The notes beneath the pieces were generated by a model that worked only from the letters and a program-made list of their open reading frames with translations, did no database searches and had not been told where the DNA came from. The position numbers were made by a program, and so were the translations under genes. From contig CAUYUJ010015515.1 of assembly GCA_963575745.1 (NCBI GenBank), positions 192,095-256,094 of the forward strand: 64,000 bases of DNA, given 5' to 3'. Positions 1 to 9,974 of this stretch are shown one piece after another (position 1 is the stretch's first letter; each line of letters starts with the position of its first letter). The stretch comes from Prorocentrum cordatum (lineage: Eukaryota > Sar > Dinophyceae > Prorocentrales > Prorocentraceae).

Positions 1-796
1 GACCCTCTGGGGCTAGGGGCCGCCACGCCGACGGGGCCCGAGAAAAGAAGAAAAACAACAATCATACAAACAAAAACAGGAGAGGGAGAGAGACAGGGCC
101 GCCAGCTTCTCAGCTGCACGAGTTGAAGCACCAGCCCGCCGAAGGCGGGTGGCCCCCATGCCTCCTGGCTCCACCTGCGCCAGGGACACTGGCCACCCCA
201 CGTCGTCGCGCGTGGCACGCGGCGCGTGTTTCCGCATATGTGACCAGGCCCGCCACCAATGGCGCCAGGGGCCTGACGGTTCACGCCTACAAGCAGCACC
301 GTAAAGCAGGTCGACCCCCCCAGCCACACCTTTGCCCCGCAGCGAGACGGGAAGACCAAGACAGTGGACGGAGCCAGCCCACACAATGACTGGCACCGTG
401 CTGGCCGACACAGACCAGAGAACCGATCCACGCTGACCCAGGGACTGGTGTTTTCGCGGCCCCAGCGGCCAGGTCCCTGAGGGGGACCACCGCGAGAGGG
501 CCGCCGAGGGGTGCCACGAGGGGGGTGACGACCAAAGGGGGGTGGGCACCATGCCGCGACATGCCCCCGGATGTTCTGGCGTCTTCTTCTCCTTACATGC
601 GTGCCCGGGTCCTCCATCCCTTTCGCACACGTGCGTCCAGCCATGAACTGCGAACCCCTGTTGGGCGCCCCCCCGGGGGGGCACCCAGGCCCTCGGGCCA
701 CCGGCGCTCTTGGGCCGCCGCGCGGCCCCCACGCCGACCACGGCTTGGCGGAGCTCGGTTCTTCCAGGGTCCCCATGCTCCGCCCACGCGCCGAGG
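1..796. other. No supported gene; G-rich sequence
   Basis: Several frames are open on both strands but none shows splice signals, codon bias or a recognisable domain. Around 515-575 there is a GGGGGGTG...GGGGGGTGG...CATG stretch resembling the start of the dispersed repeat seen better at 7,590-7,760 and 55,815-55,995, so this may be a worn copy. Confidence 0.4.
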
Positions 797-925
797 ACCT
801 CTCCTCCTCCTCCTCCTCCTCCTCCTCCTCCTCCTCCTTCTCCTTCTCCTCCATTCCTTCTCCTCCTCCTTCTCCTCCTCCTCCTCCCCCTCCTCCCCTC
901 CTCCCCCTCCTCCCCCTCCTGCTCC
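797..925. repeat. (TCC)n pyrimidine microsatellite
   Basis: Uninterrupted and lightly interrupted TCC triplets on the plus strand. Apparent poly-Ser, poly-Pro, poly-Leu, poly-Glu and poly-Arg frames here are read-through of the triplet. Confidence 0.95.
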
Positions 926-1113
926 CCCTACATGTCGGACACTCTGTGGAACTGCGTCTTCGGGTGTCACCTCTGTCCCGACATCATTACCCACTCTTTG
1001 CAGTGCCCCCGTATCGCCCACCCTCCTGTGCATCGCCATCGTGTATCGTGTTTCCGTGTCCCCTCCTCCGCTTCGGTCTCGGCTTCCCTGTGCAATACCC
1101 AGCGTTCGATTTA

Positions 1114-1267
1114 ATGTGTGAGAGCTCGGTGCTTGCCACAGTCTTTAGTTTCTATGTTTACCAAATAGCTAGGAGAAAATTAAGAAACAGGGATGGAGGA
1201 CCTTTAACTGTCCCCCAGCAGCTCGAGGCTATCCAAGCCGCGACTGCCAAGATGCCCCATAGTCATG
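1114..1267 (+). CDS. Candidate exon, unknown protein
   Basis: From an ATG at 1114 the frame reads 51 codons up to a canonical donor (CATG|GTATGT at 1268). The peptide begins with a hydrophobic, membrane-like run (VLATVFSFYVYQI) followed by a basic stretch (ARRKLRNRD) and a helix-like segment (VPQQLEAIQAATAKM). It is more AT-rich and less repetitive than its neighbours. The frame stays open beyond the donor to 1569, but there it enters a CCTCTTGGGG-type repeat, so I prefer the donor as the end. No family is recognised, and an upstream acceptor is not certain, so the ATG may be internal to a longer exon. Confidence 0.35.
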
Positions 1268-1700
1268 GTATGTTGCCCCAGCAGCTTGGAGGCCTCGGCG
1301 TGATCACGAAAACGTGGTCCCTCTGGGTGATGGCGCCCCTCCTCCTCCCCATGTCCCGCCAAGCCGAACGGCCACCTCCTGGAGAGGAAGGTCTTCGCGG
1401 GCCGCTCGGGGGGCTTCTCGGGACGCCTGCGAGGGGCATCGTGAGGGTCTCCCGGGGGCCTCTTGGCGGGTCTTTTGGGGCCTCTTGGGGCCTCTCTGGT
1501 GCGAGGGTGCTGGCGAGCAGGAAGCGAAAAGCCAGCGTCCCTGGGCTCAGAGAGGTCGGTGGGGGTTAATTTGTGTGGCGTCTGTTGCCCGGCGAGTGCG
1601 GTCGCCCACCGGCGGTATGGCAGTCCTCCTTTGTCTCCTCGCCCCGTCCTTCATCCTCCGTCTCTTCGTCGCCTCCTCCCCCTTTATTTGTCTTTCGTTT
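1268..1700. repeat. GGGGCCTCTTGG-rich degenerate repeat
   Basis: Between about 1,380 and 1,515 short variants of CTCTTGGGGCCT recur. The same motif builds larger blocks at 16.5 and 29.4 kb. No gene is supported in the rest of the stretch. Confidence 0.45.
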
Positions 1701-1701
1701 A

Positions 1702-1804
1702 TCCTCCTCCTCCTCCTCCTCCTCCTCCTCCTCCTCCTCCTCTTCCTCCTCCTCCTCCTCCTCCTCCTCCTCCTCCTCCTCCTCCTCCTCCTCCTCCTCC
1801 TCCA
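1702..1804. repeat. (TCC)n microsatellite
   Basis: About 34 near-perfect TCC units on the plus strand with a single TCT interruption. Confidence 0.95.
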
Positions 1805-1914
1805 TTCCTTCTCCTTATCAATAACTCCTCCCTGTCGCACCCCGAGGCCAGTCGGAAGGGCGGGCCGGGAATTTCGCTTGAGATGTCCTCACCATTTATA
1901 TTCATGAAGTTTTT

Positions 1915-2290
1915 GCAACTGACAAGAGTTTCACAGATGGAGGGCGGTCTGTTTTCAAAATGTGGCTCTCGCCTCTGCGCCGCGCAAATTCGAATTCAAA
2001 AAATTGCAAGAGCTTCGCGGATTGAGGGCGGCCCGTTTTCAAAATGGGGCTCTCGCTTTAGCGCCGCACACATTCGCTCAAAAAGCTCAAGAGCTTAACG
2101 GATTGAGGGCAGCCCGTTTTCAAAATGTGGTTATCGCCTTAGTGTCGCGCGCATTCGTTTTCAACATGCGCAGGAGCTTCACGAATGGAGGGCGGCTCTT
2201 ATTGAGATATGTAGTGATTATCGCCTTAGCGCCGCGCACATTCGTTTTCAATATGTGCCAAAAAATCGATAATGTCTACAATTAACGTCT
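1915..2290 (+). repeat. ~80-bp tandem repeat, direct arm
   Basis: Four units spaced 83, 81 and 76 bp start near 1929, 2012, 2093 and 2169. Each contains a variant of CACAGATGGAGGGCGGTC, then TTTTCAAAATGTGG and a CGCCGCGCAAATTCG-like end. Together with 3,010-3,310 it forms a long imperfect inverted repeat. Confidence 0.8.
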
Positions 2291-3009
2291 CAGATATGTT
2301 GTTCTGGAGACATGTAGGACTGTCAGGGCACAACAGTTACGTTGATTCGCGGTGTTGCGGATTGGTGTTCTGACACGGTTCCAGATCGCCAAGACGTAAA
2401 AGTCAAGTTGATTGGTGGCGCCGAAGTCCCAAGAATTGTGCTCTGCTTGGCACGGTTCAGGGTTTTCACACTGTTGTCTTCCAACGGGGCATTTCCCTCA
2501 GTGGAAATGAATCTTTGTAGGGGCCTATTGAGAAGGAGCTTGGACGGAGGGTTGATTTCAAAATCGTTGATTTGCTCCCCCTATCCTCCCTCCCGGCCTG
2601 TTCCCCCCTCTTTCCCTGCCCCCATCTTCCTCCCCTGGGATAAACGAAGGCAAAGTGAGGGAAGAGGTGAGGGAGATGGGAAATACGAGGAAGAGCAGGA
2701 GGTGAAGAGTGAGCATTATCTTCGTCAACTATACTGCAATGCCCTCCCGCTTCAAGCCCCTCCTCATAAGTTGTTACGAACATGGAGCACCCCATGGGTT
2801 TGCCATTCGGGCGAGAATACCGTTTTGAAAGCGAACCGACCCCCCCCTCCCCAGACACATCTTCTTGGCCATAAGAAGTACCAAGAGGTAGGATCAAGAA
2901 GTCCAAGGAAGGAGCACCGCTCTGAAACTGAGCCGCCCCAATTCCACACATTGCTGCGCAGTTCTACACGTATGACCTTCGAGCACGAGGAAGTATTACG
3001 CCAGGGCCC
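2291..3009. other. Spacer between inverted satellite arms
   Basis: It holds single stray satellite units (near 2,535-2,570 direct and near 2,815-2,850 inverted) and otherwise unrecognised sequence. The long plus frame 2,342-3,403 crosses both arms and shows no domain or splice support, so no gene is called. Confidence 0.4.
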
Positions 3010-3310
3010 CACTTTCAAAAGGCACCGCCCTCCATCTGTGAAAGTGCATGAAGCCACACGCAGCTGTCGGGCAGTTTCAAGACGAACGTGCGCAGCGCCA
3101 AGCGAGAGCCCCGCTTTCAGAAGGACCCGTCCTCCGTCAGTGCAATTCCTGGGCACGTCTAAGACGGATGTGCGCGGCGACAGACGAAGCTCACATCCTG
3201 AAGACCACCCGCCCCCCATCCGTGTGCGGGAAAGTGTGACAGCGAGCGTGCGCAAATTTGGAGCGAGAGCCACACTTCGAAAACCATCGCCCTTCATCCG
3301 CGCAACTGGT
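3010..3310 (-). repeat. ~80-100-bp tandem repeat, inverted arm
   Basis: Reverse-complement copies of the 1.9-kb unit recur near 3028, 3128, 3209 and 3290 (variants of CCCTCCATCTGTGAAAG), spaced about 100, 81 and 81 bp. Confidence 0.75.
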
Positions 3311-3864
3311 GGAAGTTCCAAGGATCCAGATCATACACGGCGAGGAGGTATCAGGCGAAACGCTTGGCCCGCCGTGCTGACAAGCCTGGTGGCACGACGA
3401 TAAGGAGTTAGTCATAAGAGGAGGGGTGGAGAGAAGCAGGAACGAGGTGGGTGAGTGTCTGATCCACATTTTGTGATTTGTGGGTGACCATTCTGCGTTT
3501 AGGGGGGACTCTGGGGAGCTTCGGAGGTACAACGGGGAGGAAAGGCGGGGAGGGGGGTGGGAAGGGAGGAAAGCGAGGCGAGATGAGGGAATGTGAGGAG
3601 AGGGCAGCGGGGTGGGATGGTGAGGGGAGGGCGAATGAGGAAGGCGAGCGGAGCGGAGAGGGCAGGAGGAGGGGAGGGTGCCAGATGCGGAGTTGGATCG
3701 GGTCGGGGGCTGGGCACGGACCAGAGGCATCGATTGTGGGTCGCCTCCGTATCCTATTCCGCCCCCGCCTCCGCCTCATGCGCCCTCTTCGTCCGCACCG
3801 GGCGTCATTGACATCACATCATCACCACCAGCATCATGCATCATCCATTATCCTCTACCATTTC
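3311..3864. other. No supported gene; purine-rich stretch
   Basis: Sequence from about 3,520 to 3,690 is GGGAGG/GAGG-rich. I find no convincing exon or RNA gene. Confidence 0.4.
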
Positions 3865-4055
3865 TCCTCCTCGTCCTCCTCCTCGTCCTCCTCCTCCTCC
3901 TCCTCCCCCCCCTCCTCCTCCCCTTCCCCCTCCTCATCCTCCTCTGCATCTTCCCCCTCCTCATCCTCATCCTCATCCTCATCCTCCCTCCTCCCTCCCT
4001 CCGTCTCCCTCCTCCCTCCTCCAACCTCCTCCCTCCTCCCCTCCCTCCCCCTGAC
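3865..4055. repeat. (TCC)n / (TCCTCA)n pyrimidine tract
   Basis: TCC triplets with CTCATC interruptions and CCTCCCTC runs on the plus strand. Confidence 0.9.
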
Positions 4056-4715
4056 GCTGACGCTGCGGGGGGTCGAAGCCTCGGCGCCATCGCTGCTCCC
4101 TCCCACCCTGACGGACGCTGGGGGGAGGCGAGGACTTGAGCTCCCAGGTCAAGGCGAGCGCCGAGCGCGCGGGACAAGGAGGGAGCGGCAGCACGGCGGG
4201 GACGGCGGGCGGAGCTGCGACGGAGCCGAGGAGAAGGGGAGGAGAGGGGGCCTGTGGAAGGCGGGCGGTGGGCCGCCCCGGGCGCGACGACGCGGAGCCA
4301 CGCCGGGGCCGAGGAGGGGGGTCGAGCAGGGGGCCCGGTCTCCGCCGTGGGGAGGGCGCCTCGGCCACCGGGGCGAGCGCCGCCTCGGGCGCGGTGAGCT
4401 TGCCGTGGGGCATGCCGCGGCGCCGGCTGCGTCTCCCCGGGCGCGGGACGCGGGGCCTGCCGTGGGTCTGCCGTGGTGCCATTCCTCGGCCCTTCCTCGG
4501 CCATTCCTCGGCCATTCCTCTGCCACTCCTCGCCCATTTCTCGGCTATTCCTCGCCTCCCTGCCCCATCCCTCGGCCACGCTACATCACACGTATAACTG
4601 CGCCGCCCACAGCCGCGCTGCGCACCCGCGTCCCGAGAAGAGGAGCGCAAGGCTCCACTCCAGGCGCCCAGGTCATTCGATCCTGGAGGGCAGTGGTCAT
4701 GTAGCGAATCTTCCG
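4056..4715. other. GC-rich stretch with a 12-bp minisatellite
   Basis: About six copies of a 12-bp unit (CCATTCCTCGGC and variants) lie at 4,475-4,560. The rest is very GC-rich and open in several frames on both strands. I could not choose a coding frame. Confidence 0.5.
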
Positions 4716-5120
4716 ATTTCTCCTCCTCCTCCTCCTCCTCCTCCTCCTCTTCGTCCTCCTCGTCCTCCTCCTCCTCCTCTTCCTCCTCCTTCTCCTCCTC
4801 ATCATCATCACCAGCAGCATCATCATAATCATCATCAACATCATCAGCAGCAGCAGCATTAGCATCAGCATCAGCATCAGCATCATCATCATCATCAGCA
4901 GCAGCAGCATCATCGTCATCATGATCATCGTCATCGTCATCGTCGCCGTCGTCAGCGTCAACAGCATCATCAGCATCATCAGCATCATCATCGTCATCAT
5001 CAGCAGCATCAGCATCATCATCATCAGCAGCAGCATCAGCATCAGCATCACCATCATCATCATCATCAGCATCATCATCATCATCAGCAGCAGCAGCATC
5101 ATCATCAGCAGCATCATTAC
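4716..5120. repeat. (TCC)n then (CAT/CAG)n microsatellites
   Basis: TCC triplets run to about 4,800, followed by roughly 320 bp of CAT, CAG and CGT triplets. Read in other frames they give artefactual poly-Ile, poly-Met or poly-Asp peptides. Confidence 0.95.
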
Positions 5121-5246
5121 GTTGGGCTGATATTAAGGCCAGGCGTGTTGCGTCCCTTCTCTCCCTCATCATCATAATCATCCTCCTCGTCCTCCTATTC
5201 CTCCTCCTCCGCCTCCTTCTCCTTCTGCTTCTGCTCGGTCTGGCAG

Positions 5247-5358
5247 TTTTCGGGCAAACTCGGGTCTCCAGTGGCCCTGCGGGACGATCCCAGAAAGCCA
5301 TCGGGGAGGCGCAGCTGTTGAAGCGCATTCCGAGGCTGGAAAACCGTCGAGAACCAAC
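5247..5358 (+). CDS. Candidate internal exon, unknown protein
   Basis: A 112-nt segment lies between a pyrimidine-rich acceptor (GCTCGGTCTGGCAG|TT) and a strong donor (CCAAC|GTAAGCG at 5359). It reads in one open frame (two leftover bases at each end) and encodes a basic helix-forming peptide with SQKAIGEAQLLKRIPRLE. The opposite strand is also open but lacks splice signals. It probably belongs to the same plus-strand gene as the exons near 6.0-6.4 kb, but the joining phases are not fully worked out. Family unknown. Confidence 0.5.
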
Positions 5359-5374
5359 GTAAGCGTCCGAAAAT

Positions 5375-5665
5375 CTCCCCCTCCTCCTCCCCCTCCTCCT
5401 CTCCTCCTCCACCTCCTCCTTCTCCTCCCTCCCTCCCTCCCTCCCTTCCTCCCCCTCCCTCCTCCCCCTCCCTCCCTCCCCTCCTCCTCCCTCCTCCTCC
5501 CTCCTCCTCGTCCTCCTGCCTCCCTCCTCCATCATCCTCCCTCCTCCCTCCTCCCCCTCCTCCCTCCTCCTCCTCCCCCTTCTCCTCCCCCTCCTCCCTC
5601 CTCCCTCCTCCCCCTTCTCCTCCCTCCTCGCTCCTCCCTCCTCCCTCCATCCTCCTCCCTCCTGC
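5375..5665. repeat. CTCC/CCCT polypyrimidine tract
   Basis: Nearly pure C and T on the plus strand with irregular TCC and CCCTCC units, inside what would be an intron of a plus-strand gene. Confidence 0.9.
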
Positions 5666-5701
5666 CCCGTGCCCCCCTCCTCACGCTGCTGGTGCCGACA
5701 G

Positions 5702-5808
5702 CCCCTATCAGCCGGCCAGGCCCGAGCACCGGCGGGGTCACGCCTAGCGTGAGCGCCGCCACGCTGAAGGGGATGCCCGGGCAGCAAAGGACCTACAAGG
5801 ACGGCCTG
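5702..5808 (+). CDS. Possible exon, Ser/Thr/Pro-rich peptide
   Basis: After GCCGACAG at 5701 one frame is GC3-rich and reads as a polar peptide (STGGVTPSVSAATLKG followed by QQRTYKDGL) until a GGA microsatellite begins. The first base phase does not match the exon ending at 5358, so the two are not directly adjacent or the acceptor is elsewhere. No domain is recognised and the 3' boundary is not identified. Confidence 0.35.
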
Positions 5809-5810
5809 CG

Positions 5811-6040
5811 AGGGAGGAGGAGGAGGAGGAGGAGGAGGAGGAGGCGAAGGAGGAGGAGGAGGTGCCGCCCCGAAGGTCCTCTCGGGAGGACACCTTCCGG
5901 TCGCCCCGAAAATCCTCTCAAAAAAATTCCGGTCTTGAATCTGGAATTTCTGGGGCCAGAAGGAAGGAGGAGGCGGAGGAGGAGGAGGAAGAAGAAGAAG
6001 AGGAGGAGGAGGAGAAGGAGGAGGAGGAGAGGGCCACCGT
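5811..6040. repeat. (GGA)n tracts around a unique spacer
   Basis: GGA triplets at 5,811-5,862 and 5,965-6,033 flank about 100 bp containing two similar CCCGAA..TCCTCTC words. Confidence 0.85.
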
Positions 6041-6045
6041 CTGCA

Positions 6046-6116
6046 GGAAAATAACCACGTCATATACAGGGAGGACTTCTTCGACGCGGAGACGTTCGCG
6101 GCCATGAAGGCCGAGG
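6046..6116 (+). CDS. Candidate internal exon
   Basis: The acceptor is CCGTCTGCAG|G. One leftover base is followed by a strongly biased frame encoding NNHVIYREDFFDAETFAAM and then KAEV. The end is placed at GAG|GTTCAC, a weak guess. The peptide has the look of a folded domain start (an aromatic/acidic strand followed by a helix), faintly like the entry to some 2-oxoglutarate oxygenases, but that is only an impression. It lies on the same strand as the exons at 5.25 and 6.25 kb. Confidence 0.45.
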
Positions 6117-6253
6117 TTCACTCGCCCTGCACCCACCAAGCCGCCTCCTGAGAGCAGCGCCAGCGGACTTGCATCCCAAGATGTGGACTCCAGAGAAAAA
6201 ATGATAAGTCTCTCTGGAGGGGAAAGTCTCTAGTGGCGGGTCCGCTGCTGCTG

Positions 6254-6356
6254 CAGTTGCTCCATGATGGTGCCGCTTGGCAAGACAGGCAGCATTGTGC
6301 TTTCCCCTCGGGAGGCCAGCCGCTGCCGCCTCCATCTAGAGGGAGCCATGCCCACC
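6254..6356 (+). CDS. Candidate exon or 5' part of an acidic ORF
   Basis: The acceptor GCTGCTGCAG|T and donor CCACC|GTAAAC bound 103 nt that read in one frame, including MMVPLGKTGSIVLSPREAS. The same frame also continues unspliced from the ATG at 6264 to 6725, giving a 153-residue protein with an acidic, Lys/Glu-rich tail encoded by the GGA microsatellite. I favour the spliced reading because the tail is low complexity. Function unknown. Confidence 0.35.
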
Positions 6357-6539
6357 GTAAACTTATCCTTCTCACTTCCGTGGAGGGCAGACATCGGTCC
6401 AAAAAGCACTTGCGTTTCACGTTCACGCCGCAGTCTCGGGCGTGAGCACGAGGGATCCTGGACCGTCTTGCAAGTATTGTCCGAGCAAGCAGGGGAGGAG
6501 TGCAGCGAGAGGGGCGAAGGTGAGGAGCAGGAGCACGAG

Positions 6540-7335
6540 CTGGAGGTGGAGGAGGAGGAGGAGGAGGAGGAGGAGGAGAGGGGGCAGGGGGAGGAGAAGA
6601 ACAATGATGAGGAGGAGGAGGAGATGAATAAGGAAGGGCAGAATAAGAGGAATATTGCGAGGAAAAAGAGTAAGAGGAGGAAACCAGAAGAGGCGGAGGA
6701 ACAGGAGGAGGAAGAGGCGGAGTAGGACGACGAGGGAGATGGTCGAGCAAGAGGGTGGTGGGAAGACGAAGGATGAGAAAGAGCAGAAGAGTGTGAAGGT
6801 AGGAGGGAAGGGGCAGGAAGAGAAGGAGGGGACGGGAGGAGGAGGAGGCGGAGAAGGAGTAGGGGGGAGGGAGAAGGTGACAAAACAGCGCACGTAAGAC
6901 AAAACGTGGAGGTGGTGGAGGAGGAGGAGGAGGAGGAAAAGAAGAGAAGGAGGAGTTGGGCGGAATTCGGGCGAAGGAGGAGGACGACGACACGGAATGT
7001 GAGCAGCAGCAGCAGCAGGCGGAAGCACGGGCGGATGGCGAAGGGAGCGTGATTGATAGGAGGAGGGGAGGAGGAGCTTGGTCTTCTTAGGGAAACTAGC
7101 GGACGTCGACCCCAGAGGAGGAGACGGAGGAGGAGGAGGAGCTGCAGGAGGAGGGGGAGGAGGAGGGTCATCCGGAGGATCTTGCAGCCACCAGGAAGCA
7201 GGAACCAGGAGGAGGAGGAGGAGGAGGAGGAGGAGGAGGAGGACGACGAGGACGAGGAGGAGGAGGAGGAAGAGGCAGAGGCAGAGGCGGAGGAGGACTA
7301 GTAGGAAGAGGAGGAGGAAGAGCAGGAGGAGGAGG
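6540..7335. repeat. (GGA)n/(GAG)n purine-rich block
   Basis: About 800 bp of purine-rich plus-strand sequence with GGA, GAA and GAGGCGGAG units. The long open frames on either strand are products of the triplet composition. Confidence 0.9.
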
Positions 7336-7409
7336 AATAATCCAGGGGCGGGCATTACACGTGTTCGCCAGGGGCCCTCGCCGACGACGTGAACCAACGG
7401 CGCCCCTGG

Positions 7410-7562
7410 ATGCATCTATTGTTCTCCCTTGGGCTATTCGCCATGATCGTCGCCTCCGACAAGAGGCGCCCTGCGTCTATTCCACATTCCGTGTGCACCC
7501 GCGTGCAAAAGCAAGACAATGGAGCGCGTCGAGGGTATCCCGTCCGTCCTGACAGGTTCTGA
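7410..7562 (+). CDS. Small ORF with signal-peptide-like start
   Basis: An ATG at 7410 opens 50 codons ending at TGA. The first residues (MHLLFSLGLFAMIVAS) look like a signal peptide or membrane anchor, followed by a short basic tail. There is no second line of evidence, and two other frames are open here, so this is listed only as a possible small gene. Confidence 0.2.
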   Translation: MHLLFSLGLFAMIVASDKRRPASIPHSVCTRVQKQDNGARRGYPVRPDRF

Positions 7563-7589
7563 CTTTGGACACACGTCGGGGGCGGCCAA

Positions 7590-7760
7590 CAGGGGGGGAT
7601 GATTAAGGGGGGGAAACCATGGCCGAGCCATGATATCTCCCCAGATGCCAGGGCCCCTCTTTTCATTTTCAGCACGTCCCTTGGCCCCCCCTTGGACCGC
7701 GAACGCGCCTCGGGCCATGATTTGCAAGCCCCCCTTTGGACGCCCTCCTTTTGGACGCCC
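7590..7760 (+). repeat. Dispersed repeat, copy 1 (partner 55.8 kb)
   Basis: It shares an ordered set of words with 55,815-55,995: GGGGGGATGATTA, CCATGATATCTCCCCAGAT, TTGGCCCCCCC, GGGCCATGATTTGCA and TTTGGACGCCC. Both copies are in the same orientation and about 170-180 bp long. Confidence 0.7.
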
Positions 7761-7794
7761 CCGAGCCCAGTACCTCCCCCCCCTCTCTAGGCCT

Positions 7795-7975
7795 CCCAAA
7801 TGGGGTCCGAGTGAATGGTGTCGAAGGATCGCGCCGCGTCGCCGATGCATCGGCGATGCGCCTCAAAGTGGATCCCGACTTCCTTCACGCCGACGGAGCC
7901 GATGCATTGACGACTTCGCTGGTGCATCGCCGATGCATCGGCGATACGGCGCGATCTTCCGACCCCAACTACACC
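7795..7975. repeat. Palindromic GATGCATCGGCGATGC repeat, copy 1
   Basis: Words such as CGCCGATGCATCGGCGATGC occur twice in near-palindromic form, and the block ends in GGCGCGATCTTCCGACCCC. Related blocks lie at 45,240-45,290, 52,340-52,545 and inside 61,270-61,310. Confidence 0.7.
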
Positions 7976-8455
7976 GAGCCAGGGATATTGGGAGGGGCGA
8001 GGGAGCTTAAGAATCAGCGGCTCTGAGCCTAAACGCCGTAGTAACCGGCGCCCCTCATCCCACCCGCTTGGGGGAGCGCGTGCTGGTAGGCGCTGCGTAG
8101 GAAGGTACCCTTTACCCAGGTTCGAACCAGAGTTTGCACATTCGAAGCGCCCCGGGATCACATTCACGAATCGAAAGGAATGGGACGGGCGCGGTAGCTT
8201 CCCGCCTCGCACCTGCACCTCAAGCGGCAGGTGGAGGTCACGGGTGGCACACGCTCGCTCTGCAGCCGTTCGATCTTTCTTCTGGGATCGCCGCCTGCCA
8301 GGAGCCACGCTCCCGCAGCACCAAAACCTCCGTCCCTTCCCCACGTGCTGGCCGGTCTCGAGATCAAACGCCATCCGTCCGCTCCGCTTTCTCAAGCTGT
8401 GGCGCAGCATAGCTGCGGTGATATGGAGTCATCACGTTAGTGGTTCGTGCCGTAC
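7976..8455. other. No supported gene
   Basis: Mixed-composition sequence. Several open frames exist on both strands without splice or domain support. The palindromic GGTTCGAACC at 8,119-8,128 is not part of a tRNA. Confidence 0.4.
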
Positions 8456-8456
8456 A

Positions 8457-9865
8457 ACAACATCAGCAACAACAATCAGTTTAAGACTGTTCGATCTTAT
8501 CTGCTCGAGTGTCCGTTAATTTGTATTTGCCAAACCCTCGATACCCGCCCTCTTCGTGTTCGATCGTACCCCTTTTGGGGTGTATATCTTTCTTCCCTGC
8601 AGGCCGGGCCCTGGCAAGAGGCGGGACGGCCGCGGACCGTCGGCCTGGCCAGCGGCAACGCTGATCGGCGGCAACCCGACCCCAAGAGGGATGGACAGGG
8701 GACCGACCACGACGACGACGACGACGACGAGCGAAATCGAGAGCGAGAACGAGAGCGACAGCGGGGCCACGAAGGGCAGGAAGGGGGCCGCGACGGGCGA
8801 CAGCGGGGCCACGGAGGGCATGCGCATGTGGCCACGAAGGACGCGAACGAGCGGGGGCCACGAAGGGCAGACCCTGCGGGGCCACAACGGGCAACGACGG
8901 GGCCACTGAGGGTAGCATCGGGGCCACGCAGGGCAGCGATGGGGCCACAAAGGGCGACAGCGGGGCCACGAAGGGCATACGTAGATCGGGCCGCAGAGGG
9001 CAAGGACGGGGCCACTGAGGGCAGAAAACGGGGCCACGAAGGGCAGCGAGGGGGCCACGAAGAGCGACACCGGGGCCACGAAGCGCATGCATATGGGGCC
9101 ACGACGGGCGCGAACAAGCGGGGTCACGATGAGCATACATATACGGGGCCACGAGACAAAGCGAAGGGGCCACGAAGGGCTGCAACGGGGCCACGAAACA
9201 AAGCGCGGGGGCCACGAAGGGCTGCAACGGGGCCACGAAACAAAGCGAGGGGGCCACGAAGGGCTGCCACGGGGCCACGAAACAAAGCGAGGGGGCCACG
9301 AAGGGCTGCAACGGGGCCACGAAACAAAGAAAGGGGGCCACGAAGGGCTGCAACGGGGCCACGAAACAAAGCAAAGGGGCCACGAAGGGCTGCAACGGGA
9401 CCACGAAGGGCAGCGAGATCCCGACTCCTAAGTAATATGTGAAGAGTCCTAAGCGTGAGCACGACTCCTGGGTGCCTGAGGGTCGGGAGCGCGGCGCTTG
9501 AGTAAATTGCAGGAAATTCCAGCGCAAGGGCGCTATTCTCAAGGAAATTGCAAGCAAGTTTCCAGCGAGAGCGCGACTCCAGAGCGCCGAGAGAGCGATT
9601 CCTAAATTTATTGTAAGGAAGTCCCTAGCGAGAGCGCGAATCCTGACTAAAATGCGAGGAAGTCTTTGGCGGGAGCGGGGGTCCTGGCTAAATTGTGAGG
9701 AAGTCTCAGGCGGGAGCCGTTGTTGTTGTAACCCGGGGGCCATCAAAACAGTTTGAGGAGGAAGACTGTCCCTGATAAAGACTGGGTGCGACCGCCGGGA
9801 GGGGTACTTCAATTGAAAAAAATACCATGTGCGCCGGAAGGGGGTCAACAATAATCATTATTCTG
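8457..9865 (+). repeat. Compound tandem unit A
   Basis: The order is an AAC-rich linker with CAGTTTAAGACTG, a non-repeated head to about 8,700, a GGGGCCACGAAGGGC array (about 8,770-9,415), 40-50-bp repeats around GTAAATTGCAGGAAGTC, and a tail ending TACTTCAATTG...GGGGGTCAACAATAATC. Unit B at 9,975-11,117 repeats this order. Long open frames on both strands (for instance 8,481-9,851 minus) follow from the array and are not called as genes. Confidence 0.85.
8770..9415 (+). repeat. GGGGCCACGAAGGGC minisatellite array
   Basis: A 15-bp core is arranged in higher-order units. From about 9,150 a 42-bp unit (core plus CAACGGGGCCACGAAACAAA) repeats at least five times almost unchanged. Confidence 0.9.
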
Positions 9866-9974
9866 TAGTGAGAGCTCAACAATAATAACGGTCAACAACA
9901 ACGGCAACAACAGCAACAGCAACAGCAACAGCCACCACCACCACGAATAACAACAGCAACAACAACAACAACAA
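9866..9974 (+). repeat. (CAA/CAG)n linker between units A and B
   Basis: CAACAACAACGGCAACAACAG-type triplets join the end of unit A to the head of unit B. A similar run starts again at 11,105 after unit B. Confidence 0.85.

Noticed and set aside
3979-6105. 708-codon minus-strand open frame
   Set aside because: It is carried by TCC, CAT and CAG microsatellites read as Glu, Asp, Ala and Gly runs, and crosses better-supported plus-strand exons.
8119-8128. GGTTCGAACC resembling a tRNA T-loop
   Set aside because: No T-stem pairing beyond the palindrome and no D or anticodon arm upstream. The same word at 33,651-33,660 fails likewise.
8481-9851. Long minus-strand ORF with PFVAPLQ-type repeats
   Set aside because: It follows from the 15-bp-based array lacking stops. 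The plus strand is open too, and there is no bias or domain.
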